A DNA stretch of 16,409 nt from JACMNW01 sp031402355 (lineage in GTDB: Bacteria; Pseudomonadota; Alphaproteobacteria; Rhodobacterales; Rhodobacteraceae): assembly GCA_031402355.1 (NCBI GenBank), contig JANNSG010000027.1, forward strand, positions 1 through 16,409. Direction: 5' to 3'. The translations under genes were made by a program, and so were the position numbers. Below the pieces are notes generated by a model that saw nothing but the letters and a program-made list of their open reading frames with translations, did no database searches and had not been told where the DNA came from. Positions 7,626 to 14,582 of the stretch are shown here, piece by piece (position 1 is the stretch's first letter; each line of letters opens with the position of its first letter).

Positions 7626-9635
7626 TTGATCAATGGGGAGCCTCCTGTTGGCTGGATAAAAGCGTACTCAATTGACTATCCAGATCTAATCCATCCATCA
7701 TTGATCGCAAGCGGGGCTTACGTAGGATTTCAGACTATTCTAAGCCATGCAATTGAAAATGAAATGACGCTCTCAATAACCCTGCCGGTCGAGGATATGT
7801 ACATACATAACCCATCGTTAAGAGAATTGAGTGTTTCTAATTTCCTCGAAAGCCTTTTTTCAAATAGCGGAGCTAAGCTTAAAGATCTTAAAAATCCAAT
7901 AATAATAGATATTGGTAACGAGCAGTATGACATTCCCGAATCATATGCTCAAGTGGTAACGTCGGTTCTTATTGCAGCAAATGATTTCAGAGCGACTTAT
8001 TCAAATAGTGAATTTAAAATTGCCGTTCAGACAATGAAGAATTCACTAGACTCGCAGATCTTCCTTGCTAAATTAATTGATCTAAATAATGGAGGTATTA
8101 TTTCAAACATTGATGTCGTAAGGCATCATTTTCTAGGAATTGGACTCAACAATAGCGCTGACATCGAATCAGCTCCTGACCGAACATCGCCCGTGGATTC
8201 GCTTGTGGAATTAATAGAGAGTGTTGGTGGTCGAACCGCTCCGGTTACTTTATATGCCTCGGCTTTTTCAGTGGACAGCTTAGACGTAACCACCAGTTTG
8301 GACGATGCTGGTTCCCACTATCAACGGGGTGTACCGCTAAGTTTAGCGAGCGCGGCATCGCTTGTCTCACTCATTACAGGATTCGTAGAACTCGGATACA
8401 GTTACGCAGCTCTATGGGGACTCGGAACGATTGAATCGCAGTCTACCGTGGCGTCTTATCGTGACGGCGAGATGAAGTTTTCCCCAGCGGCCGAGGCATA
8501 TCGGATGATGGCAGAGAATATTCGAGGTATGGTCCTTATTGACGATTCGAGGCTTGACGATAACAGGACCAATGCAGACGTATTTCATTACTCGTTCGTT
8601 GACAGTTCGAAAATTGTGATTTTTATAGCGGCAGATGACCTGCCGCAGAATTCATTGGATATTAAAATTCTTCTTGAAGGATTTGGAGAAATTGGAAATG
8701 CGTGGCTCGAAAGAATAGTCATCGAAAGTGGTTCGGCGGGCGCAGCGACAACTGCCATTGAGACCCTTAAGATCAATGCGGGCGCGATAGATCTTCAGTT
8801 GCAAAAAGACTTTGATTTTCTGATGGTTACTATCATCAAGGACAAACCAGGGACCGATTACGTTCATGCAATAGGTTCAGACGCTTCGGAACTTCTCAGA
8901 TCCGGGTCAGGAGGATCTGTAATTGAGTCAGGCGGCGGAAACGACACCTTGATGGGGGGAGCTGGAGCTGATTCCCTTTGTGGAGGTCTAGGGTCTGATC
9001 TAATCTTTGGAGGTATGGGAGATGATACTCTGGTTGGTGGAGCAGGAAACGACGTTCTTTTGGGGGGCGGAGGTGCGGATACTCTCTTAGGGGGAATTGG
9101 GCGAGACCGTGCCCAGTATTCTGGGAGTAAAGAAGGTATGACCGTCGATTTACAATTTTCATCGAGAAATACTGGCTACGCAAAAAACGATTTTCTTGTA
9201 AGTATTGAAGACCTTGCAGGCAGTATTTTCAATGATTTCCTCTTTGGAGACTCAAATTCTAACAGTTTCTTTGGGCGAGATGGAATGGACCTTCTTGATG
9301 GGCGGGCAGGGAACGATCGTTTGTATGGTGGATTCGGCAATGATACATTGGCAGGGGGAGATGGCTGTGATACCCTTCGCGGTGGCGCAGATAGCGATAC
9401 GTTTATTTTTTCGGGTGGTCAAGACGTTGTTAAGGATTTCCATGTGTCGGATTTGGACAAACTAGGTATTAACTCTCAGCTGTTCTCGTTAGACCAAACT
9501 ACTGAGTATCTTTTTGCCAGTTTTGCGAAAATTATTGATGGAGATACGGTATTCAATTTCGAAAATGGTAGCAGCCTGACATTGGAAGGTGTAAGCAACT
9601 TTTCCGACTTAGCGAACTTAGTCTACTTCTTCTGA
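7626..9635 (+). pseudogene. RTX calcium-binding protein with glycosidase-like domain, type I secretion type (body of interrupted gene)
   Basis: Continues in frame after the TGA; the first possible start here is TTG at 7626, without a ribosome site. Residues about 1-300 look like a (beta/alpha)8 glycoside-hydrolase-like domain. IIIDIGNEQYD (92-102) resembles the strand-4 Asn-Glu acid/base motif of clan A enzymes, and WGLGTIESQS to SPAAEAYRMMAENI (264-299) resembles the closing strands. The expected strand-7 Glu nucleophile is not evident; TLYASAFSV stands there. Two blocks of GGxGxDxLx nonapeptides follow (about 436-494 and 535-593; examples GGMGDDTLV, GGAGNDVLL, GGFGNDTLA), which bind calcium. 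The last 75 residues form an uncleaved C-terminal secretion signal. There is no N-terminal signal peptide, fitting ABC-type secretion, but no transporter is encoded here. Probably a pseudogene, or one expressed by reinitiation. Confidence 0.75.
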
Positions 9636-9636
9636 A

Positions 9637-9658
9637 ACCTCCCGACAACTATGGAGGT
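9637..9658 (+). terminator. Possible stem-loop after the RTX gene
   Basis: ACCTCC (9637-9642) pairs with GGAGGT (9653-9658) across a 10-nt loop, starting 1 nt after the RTX stop. A short T-run (GTTTTT) lies about 12 nt further on rather than directly after the stem, so termination is uncertain. Confidence 0.25.
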
Positions 9659-9852
9659 CACCGGTTATGTTTTTGGTGCCTAAAATGACGAGTGCGCCTG
9701 ATCTGCCCCCCGGAAACTGGACCGTTTGAGGCTGGATTTTTCCGCTACGCTTACCTAGCTGGGAGGGGAGCGGAAGCAGATGGTAATTCCCCCCGAAAGT
9801 AAGGGGCTGCATAAGTAGAATTTTCTCGACAAGATGAACGAGGAGATTCTGA

Positions 9853-10160
9853 ATGAAGACAGGCAGATACACTGATGAAGTGGGGACCGTGGCCCCCGAT
9901 GGGGCCGCGTAAGCCCCGACGAACAGATCCTTGCGATCCTGCGTCAGGCTGAAGGTGGTGTGCCGGTGGCTGAGGTGTGCCGCGAACACGGCATGAGCAA
10001 TGCGTCATTTGACAAGTGGCGGGCGAAGTTTGGCGGGATGGACGCGTCGATGATCGCCCAGATGAAGACCATTGAAGACGAGAACCGACGGCTCAAGAAG
10101 ATGTTCGCTGAGTTGAGCATGCTGAATGAGCTGCTCAAGGAGGCTCTTGGAAAAAAATAG
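9853..10160 (+). pseudogene. IS3-family transposase OrfA, disrupted by a 44-nt insertion
   Basis: OrfA supplies the helix-turn-helix and leucine-zipper part of IS3 transposases. The ATG at 9853 begins MKTGRYTDE, but the frame then ends at TAA after 19 residues. The remainder resumes at 9921 in another frame with EQILAILRQAEGGVPV and continues through CREHGMSNASFDKW to a leucine-zipper tail ending at TAG (10158-10160). Removing 9880-9923 (44 nt, ending in a repeated GAA) restores one continuous OrfA of normal length. The stretch contains a GC-rich hairpin (GGCCCC, CGAT, GGGGCC). A downstream restart would lack the N-terminal helix. Confidence 0.85.
10151..10157 (+). other. A7 slippery site for OrfA-OrfB programmed frameshift
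   Basis: Seven consecutive A residues lie directly before the OrfA TAG. A -1 slip joins the Lys-rich OrfA end to the OrfB frame (KKIDRPSQRREM), as is usual in IS3-family elements. It is now moot because both frames are otherwise broken. Confidence 0.6.
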
Positions 10161-11048
10161 ATCGGCCATCTCAACGCCGCGAGATGGCCGGGAATGCGGT
10201 GCGCGACGCGGGGTCAGCATAGCCCTGGCCTGCCGGACCTTTGGGGTCAGCGAGACCTGTTTTCGCTACAGCCCGAAGTTGCGGGGTGAGAACGAAGAGA
10301 TAGCCGATCTGCTGGTCGGGCTGACCAATTCCAAGAAGACCTGGGGGTTTGGCTTATGTTTTCTGTATCTGCGCAATGTGCAGGGGCACGTCTGGAACCA
10401 CAAAAGGGTCTATCGCATCTACCGCGAGCAGGAACTGAACCTCAGGATCAAGCCCCGGAAGCGGTTGAAACGGGACAAACCCGATGCGTTGGCCGTGCCG
10501 GAAAGCCAGAACTTGGTCTGGTCGATGGAATTCGCTGCGCGGACCTTCGGTTCATGGCCGACCGGCTGGGCGATGGCCGCCAGTTCCGGCTGCTGAACGT
10601 GCTGGACGACTTCAACCGCGAAGGGCTGGGCATCGAGGTCGACTTTTCCTTGCCCGCCGAACGGGTGATCCCAATCGTCGGGAAAACGATCTCCCAGATC
10701 GTTTTCTGACCCTCCTCATACCTTGATCGCATCATCGAATGGCGAGGAAAACCCGGGACAATCCGGGTCGATAATGACCCGGAATACATCAGTGGCAAGC
10801 TGCTGGAATGGGCCGAAAAGCAAGGGGTTACCATCCAGCACATCCAACCGGGTCAGCCCCAACAGAACGCCTATATCGAGCGTTACAACCGAACCGTCAG
10901 GCATGAGTGGCTCGACCAATGCATTATCGAAAGCCTAAAGGAGGCGCAGGACTTCGCCACACAATGGCTCTGGACTTACAACAACGACCGCCCGAACATG
11001 GGCATCGGCGGCATCAAACCCGCACAAAAACTGAAAATGGCTGCGTAA
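10157..11048 (+). pseudogene. IS3-family transposase OrfB (DDE integrase), multiply interrupted
   Basis: The DDE catalytic subunit can be followed across several breaks. It opens in the slipped frame (DRPSQRREMAGNAVRD) and changes frame near 10207, consistent with loss of 1 nt. It continues (GVSIALACRTFGVSETCFRY to SQNLVWSMEF) to 10533. A 20-nt insertion (10534-10553, flanked by a TTC duplication) follows, then FMADRLGDGRQFRLLNVLDD. About 45 extra nt near 10665-10721 then bring an in-frame TGA and a perfect 11-bp hairpin. It resumes as LDRIIEWRGKPGTIRVDN and ends as YIERYNRTVRHEWL to KPAQKLKMAA with TAA at 11046-11048. The first catalytic Asp appears as Glu in SMEF; the second Asp (VDN) and the Glu (YIERYN) are present. 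Confidence 0.85.
10682..10706. repeat. Perfect 11-bp hairpin inside the broken transposase
   Basis: GAAAACGATCT and its exact reverse complement AGATCGTTTTC are separated by CCC. It lies in the roughly 45-nt segment that interrupts OrfB. Because the segment is absent from the expected transposase reading, it may be a small inserted palindrome. Confidence 0.6.
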
Positions 11049-11051
11049 ATT

Positions 11052-12107
11052 CTACGAATGCACCACGTTAAGAATGGGGGGATTACCGTTAAGAATGGCG
11101 GGATTACCGCGTGAGGCGACACCGAGGATATCCTTTAGGGCATATGGGATATCTTCAAGAAATCCACGCTTTGCCGCCAATACCGCCGCTTGAGCAAGTG
11201 TTTTTGTCCGGCATATTTTTAAGATTGATTTTTTCACATTGCTGTATGAGCCAAAAAGGTATTTTCTCATCTCGAGATCGGATTCGGACGTTCCGTGAGC
11301 GATATCATACAAGACTCTTATTTGATCATTTGTAAGGTTAAACGTCTGCGCGTGGGCCAGACTTGAAAGCTCAGTAAAGACATCGATTATTCTCTTTGAC
11401 ACGTTGCAAAAAGCGCCCTTTCTCAATTCAAATTTACTTCGAAATTCGTTTTCGTTCATCCCTGATGACATTGTTACTGCGCAAATATCTCCTACCACAT
11501 TCTCTGAAACAAATGTCGCACCACTCGGCCCAATTCCGTACGTCCGGGCACAAGCTTGATAGAAACTTGACACAGGAGAAGTTACTGAGACTTCGTCCCA
11601 AAAGAAAAAGCCAGAATTGCTTCGGCAGGTTTCAACTATTGGATCAACGAAATAATAATTCCGATCAACATAGGAAGAGACGAATTCCTTTGGATAGTCA
11701 GTTACTAATCTATGTCTATACTCACACAGACTTCTTTCAACAATTACTTGCAACAGAAAATACGATCCAGAAAACAACTCGCTTGCTGACTTCAAGCAAT
11801 CGAACAGATCATCAATGGTTTCGCAGTCAAATAGATGATCCATAAGTTCAGAGGTGTCTAGATGACTGTAGAGTGATGGGGCGCTGATCGAAGAGTGATC
11901 GACGACGCCTTCAAGATTAGGTGACAAGTTCGATTCAATCGTTCTTGATACTGTGCATTGTATGCTATTCAATTCCATTTCGCTCCAATTAAAGTTTTCG
12001 TCCCTCAGACCACAAGAATCAACCTGTGATTGCAGATTATTGAAAGCTAGAGTAAGGGGAAGATGACGTTTGGGACTAGTCTTTTTGGACAGGTGGGCGC
12101 GTCGCAT
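11052..12107 (-). CDS. LuxR-family transcriptional regulator (solo, autoinducer-binding type)
   Basis: The frame gives 351 aa from an ATG at 12107 with AAGGA 8 nt upstream. A later ATG at 11978 (Met44) has GGAG 4 nt upstream and may be the real start, since residues 1-43 look poorly ordered. Residues about 88-245 form an autoinducer-binding domain with the conserved positions Tyr151, Asp155 (DPIVE), Trp170 (FWDEV) and a Gly-rich GIGPSGATF. Residues about 256-317 are a degenerate GerE-like helix-turn-helix (LTNDQIRVLYDIAHGTSESD to AAVLAAKRGFL). Residues 334-351 (GNPAILNGNPPILN and onward) are encoded by the IS-end repeat, so the native C-terminus was lost or altered. No luxI partner is present. 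AT-rich composition pairs it with the RTX gene, a possible target. Confidence 0.75.
   Translation of the reverse strand: MRRAHLSKKTSPKRHLPLTLAFNNLQSQVDSCGLRDENFNWSEMELNSIQCTVSRTIESNLSPNLEGVVDHSSISAPSLYSHLDTSELMDHLFDCETIDDLFDCLKSASELFSGSYFLLQVIVERSLCEYRHRLVTDYPKEFVSSYVDRNYYFVDPIVETCRSNSGFFFWDEVSVTSPVSSFYQACARTYGIGPSGATFVSENVVGDICAVTMSSGMNENEFRSKFELRKGAFCNVSKRIIDVFTELSSLAHAQTFNLTNDQIRVLYDIAHGTSESDLEMRKYLFGSYSNVKKSILKICRTKTLAQAAVLAAKRGFLEDIPYALKDILGVASRGNPAILNGNPPILNVVHS
11066..11107. repeat. Tandem 21-bp repeat at the IS right end
   Basis: Two adjacent copies of a 21-mer (beginning CGTTAAGAATGG and ending GGATTAC, at 11066-11086 and 11087-11107) differ at one base. The unit has the G-run typical of this IS end. 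The second copy may come from slippage, or from the end of another IS copy. Because the unit is seven codons long, both copies read as GNPxILN in the overlapping minus-strand luxR frame. Confidence 0.75.
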
Positions 12108-12488
12108 CGGAGCAATCCTTGACCGGATATGGGTTGATTCACCTTCACCGGTTTCGTTCTGGTGGTTACCGTCGCAATTCTAAATCTGTACAACGACGCA
12201 CCTAAACCCAGATTGCGGGGCGCTCTTTGCCTACAAAACCCTTTGCCAAGGTATTTGTCCAATGGGGGGGGTCAAATCTCAAGAAGCCTCACTTCCCTAG
12301 ACCCGCGTGTCTACCATTGAGAGATTTTTTTATCTCAGTAGTGAATTTTCCGTAAGGCACCGATTTATAAGATTTTTTGGCGTATAGGTGTCCGCAAAAA
12401 TACCATGATTCTGACAGATCGCCCCAACATCTCCCCTATTTTTTCCGCATACTGCCATTTCCAGGCTGCCTGTCAGGTGGTTGAAAAG

Positions 12489-12593
12489 GTAACAGGCAGG
12501 AAGTTTGTGTTACCAGTTTTGTTACTTGAGCGCGGGAAAATAGGTAAGCAATACCATTGAGTTACATTTATGTAACAAAGTAACAAACGTTAC
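12489..12593. repeat. Cluster of seven GTTAC/GTAAC pentamers (right cluster)
   Basis: GTTAC occurs at 12509, 12521, 12561 and 12589; GTAAC at 12489, 12572 and 12580. The core GTTACATTTATGTAAC (12561-12576) is a perfect 7-bp dyad, followed by GTAAC-AAAC-GTTAC at 12580-12593. The extended form is close to TGTTACTT, as in the left cluster at 2242-2347. Once the element circularises, the two clusters would lie about 1.9 kb apart across the att junction. Confidence 0.75.
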
Positions 12594-12878
12594 TGCTACC
12601 GATAGATATTCCATCAATCGTTAGGGTGAATGCGGGCCAAGATAGACCGCGCCCACAATTCCGCGCGGTAACACTGTGGAGCGCTAGGCCAGATGGACGG
12701 GCCGAAGAGTCACAGATCACGGAACGGCAAGATCGCACCGACAATTCGGCATTTCCGCCCGCGCTTTCACGGAATAGCGATAGGCCAAAAAAACGCGACG
12801 GGGCTTCCCCCCAAGCGCCGAACGGGGCCGAATTATCTTTGGCGCGGCTTCAAACCATTTCCAGTCGAAACTTGCCGT

Positions 12879-12900
12879 GGTGGTAGCCCCGTGGTAGCCA
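12879..12900 (+). repeat. Right integrase arm-type sites: two tandem 11-mers
   Basis: CGTGGTAGCCA is perfect at 12890-12900. The adjacent 12879-12889 copy (GGTGGTAGCCC) differs at its first and last bases. Same orientation and tandem spacing as 853-874. They lie 46 bp from the right att core, giving an asymmetric two-arm att layout. Confidence 0.7.
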
Positions 12901-12938
12901 AAAAATAAAAGGGCTCAGGCGATAACGCCTAAGCCCTT
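12898..12938 (-). terminator. Intrinsic terminator of tRNA-Arg, carried on the island
   Basis: On the minus strand, AAGGGCTTAGGCG and CGCCTGAGCCCTT pair around TTAT (12-bp stem with one mismatch) and are followed by TTTTATTTTTTGG. This is a textbook Rho-independent terminator, just downstream of the tRNA 3' end. Since the tRNA 3' end is part of the att core, the terminator belongs to the element rather than the host. Confidence 0.85.
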
Positions 12939-12946
12939 GAAATATA

Positions 12947-12993
12947 TGGTGCACCCGGAGCGATTCGAACGCCCGGCCCTCAGATTCGTAGTC
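12947..12993. repeat. Right attachment site core inside tRNA-Arg (47-bp direct repeat)
   Basis: Identical to 690-736. It covers the 3' end of the tRNA from CCA back through the T-arm to the anticodon loop. In the circular form it would be the single attP core between the arm sites. Confidence 0.92.
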
Positions 12994-13023
12994 TGATGCT
13001 CTATCCAGCTGAGCTACGGGTGC
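12947..13023 (-). tRNA. tRNA-Arg(ACG), intact, CCA encoded
   Basis: Reading the minus strand gives a full 77-nt cloverleaf. The acceptor GCACCCG pairs with CGGGTGC, then A and CCA. The D-stem is GCTC/GAGC, the anticodon stem TCAGA/TCTGA has the loop CTACGAA (anticodon ACG), and the T-arm is GGGCG-TTCGAAT-CGCTC. The ACG anticodon is wobble-modified in bacteria to read CGN codons. The gene is the island's integration target and was restored by the element's copy of the 3' end. Confidence 0.95.
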
Positions 13024-13106
13024 ACGGTGACGCGGGATTTAGCGGGGCGGGCTAGGCTTTGCAAGTGCCAAAAATACGCGGCTGGGAAAGATAGCCAACC
13101 CAACGG

Positions 13107-14555
13107 TCAGGACCCATTGCCCTGCGGGGCCTCGGACGGGTCACGTTGCTTTGGCAGACGGATCAGGAACTCGGTGCCGCCATCATCTGACCGCGCAAGA
13201 TCCAGCTTGCCGCCATGACCGCGCACCAACTCGGACGCAATAGCCAGGCCAAGCCCGGTTCCGCCCTTGCGCGTGCCGCCCTGAAACGCGGCAAACAGAT
13301 GTTCACGCGCGCGCGCCGGAAGACCCGGACCGGTGTCGCCGATCCTGATCCACCAATCGGCGTCGTCTTCACCTGCCGACACTTCGATGATGCCGGGTTT
13401 GTTGGTGGCCTCGATCGCCTGCCGGGCGTTGCGGATCAAATTCCCCAGGACCCGGTGCAACTGTTCGCGGTCGGCGCGCAGTGTCAGGGTTGCCGGGATA
13501 TCGACCAGACATGTCACTGGCGATGTATCGACAAAGCCTTCGCCCTCGATCACGTCATCAACAAGCGCCTTCAGGCCCAGTCGTTTCAGGGTAGGCGGCG
13601 GCTCTTCGGCCTTGCCAAAGGCGAGGGTGGCTTCGCACAGGCTGACCGCGCGGCTGATGGAATTCACCAGCTTGGGCGCGGACCTGGCAACAACCGGGTC
13701 AACGCTTGCCTCAATCCGGTCGGCGAATAGCTGGGCGGTGGTCAGGATATTGCGCAGATCATGGCTGATCTTGGCCACGGCCGAGCCCAGTTGCGCCAGC
13801 CGTTCACGTTGGCGCAGGGCCCCCGTCAGTTGGGTCTGCATAGATTGCAATGCCTCTTCGGCGACCAGCAATTCCTCGACATCGCCAGAGGGGATGATCA
13901 CGCGGCGGGCGTCTTCGGGGGCTTCGGCATAGGCTTGCATGTGGCGCACGACGCGGCGAATGGGCAGCACCATCAGACGGCGCACCGACAAGAACAACAA
14001 GACCGCCGTCACAGCAGAAATCAGCGCTGAGAGCAGCAAAATGCGCAGCCCGTATTCCAGCATCGCCCGGCGCAGCGGCATCGACTGCATGGTAACTTCG
14101 ATCAGCTGACCGGCACCTTGCACCGGTTGGCCCATCACCCGGATCACGCGGTTTGTCGGGTCGATCATGGCGCCGAAGGCGTCTTGGATCAATTGCATCG
14201 GCCCCGCCATGCGCAGATCAAAGGTCCGTTCAATCGGCTGCGGCATAGGCGAAGACAGCACCAGTTCACGGATTTCATTGCGGCGCAGGACCACGTTGAA
14301 AACATCGGCGTTCTTGAGCAGTTCCGCTTCAAGTTCGGGCATGATCTTGCCATCGGTCGCCAGCAAAGCCAGCGATGCAATCTGCGCTTTTTCCAACCGC
14401 AACAGCAGGTAATCGGCCCGAAACCGCGCAATTGACGGGAAGAAGATCATGACTTCGGCCAGCATGACAAAAACCACGGTCAACAAGAGAAACCGCCCCG
14501 ATAGGGTGTTCAGAAATCGACCCCGTCTGCCCGTCACACTGCTTTCGCCTTCCAC
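13107..14555 (-). CDS. Membrane sensor histidine kinase
   Basis: A 482-aa two-component sensor. Transmembrane helices lie at about 21-40 and 170-192, enclosing a periplasmic domain of about 130 residues. A HAMP-like linker (about 190-245) follows. The dimerisation/phosphoacceptor helix has His265 in KISHDLRNILT. The ATPase domain has the N-box GNLIRNARQA (Asn372, Asn376), G1 IGDTGPGLP (Asp407) and G2 KGGTGLGLAIA (about 430-440). The GTG start at 14555 has AAGG 5 nt upstream; a second GTG six codons later is a possible alternative. It lies 27 bp after the oxidoreductase gene on the same strand, so co-transcription is likely. No response regulator is in the window and the signal is unknown. It belongs to the host flank. 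Confidence 0.9.
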   Translation of the reverse strand: MEGESSVTGRRGRFLNTLSGRFLLLTVVFVMLAEVMIFFPSIARFRADYLLLRLEKAQIASLALLATDGKIMPELEAELLKNADVFNVVLRRNEIRELVLSSPMPQPIERTFDLRMAGPMQLIQDAFGAMIDPTNRVIRVMGQPVQGAGQLIEVTMQSMPLRRAMLEYGLRILLLSALISAVTAVLLFLSVRRLMVLPIRRVVRHMQAYAEAPEDARRVIIPSGDVEELLVAEEALQSMQTQLTGALRQRERLAQLGSAVAKISHDLRNILTTAQLFADRIEASVDPVVARSAPKLVNSISRAVSLCEATLAFGKAEEPPPTLKRLGLKALVDDVIEGEGFVDTSPVTCLVDIPATLTLRADREQLHRVLGNLIRNARQAIEATNKPGIIEVSAGEDDADWWIRIGDTGPGLPARAREHLFAAFQGGTRKGGTGLGLAIASELVRGHGGKLDLARSDDGGTEFLIRLPKQRDPSEAPQGNGS

Positions 14556-14582
14556 CTGGGCCTTGATCGGACCACCTGCCCC

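Larger units (their letters stand above)
9699..11087 (+). mobile_element. Decayed IS3-family insertion sequence (IS407-like)
   Basis: The left end TGATCTGCCCCCCGGAAA begins near 9699. OrfA and OrfB follow in the usual overlapping arrangement. The right end lies in the G-rich repeat at 11066-11107 (the exact base is uncertain; TAATCCCCCC on the minus strand partly mirrors the left end). About 1.39 kb is near the usual 1.2-1.3 kb plus internal insertions. Both reading frames are broken, so this copy cannot transpose on its own. No clear target duplication was seen. It sits between the RTX gene and luxR. Confidence 0.85.
12108..12900. other. Gene-free right part of the island
   Basis: No gene was accepted in this stretch of about 790 bp. 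It should contain the luxR promoter (minus strand, just above 12107). A possible IS-end remnant lies at 12256-12273 (TGTCCAATGGGGGGGGTCA type). The second GTTAC/GTAAC cluster is at 12489-12593. Two mutually overlapping open frames at 12626-12886 and 12693-12908 are rich in Arg, Pro and Ser, lack a ribosome site and have no recognisable domain; they are treated as non-coding. Confidence 0.55.
690..12993. mobile_element. Integrated genomic island / satellite-like element (about 12.3 kb) in tRNA-Arg
   Basis: The segment is bounded by a perfect 47-bp direct repeat that corresponds to the last 47 nt of a tRNA-Arg(ACG) gene. The right copy lies inside the intact tRNA and the left copy is an orphan 3' fragment. 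Inside are a P4-type integrase, an AlpA-like excisionase/regulator, a Toprim primase-like protein, a DUF927-type ATPase/helicase, unrecognised small genes, and AT-rich cargo (RTX protein, LuxR regulator, IS3 remnant). Paired 11-bp arm-type repeats sit just inside each end. No capsid, portal, terminase, relaxase or conjugation gene is visible, so it is best described as a satellite-like or mobilisable island. The integrase lies at the end away from the intact tRNA. Confidence 0.88.

Noticed and set aside
12626..12908. Two overlapping open frames (86 and 71 aa) near the right arm sites
   Set aside because: No ribosome site, biased Arg/Pro/Ser composition, mutual overlap, and no recognisable domain.
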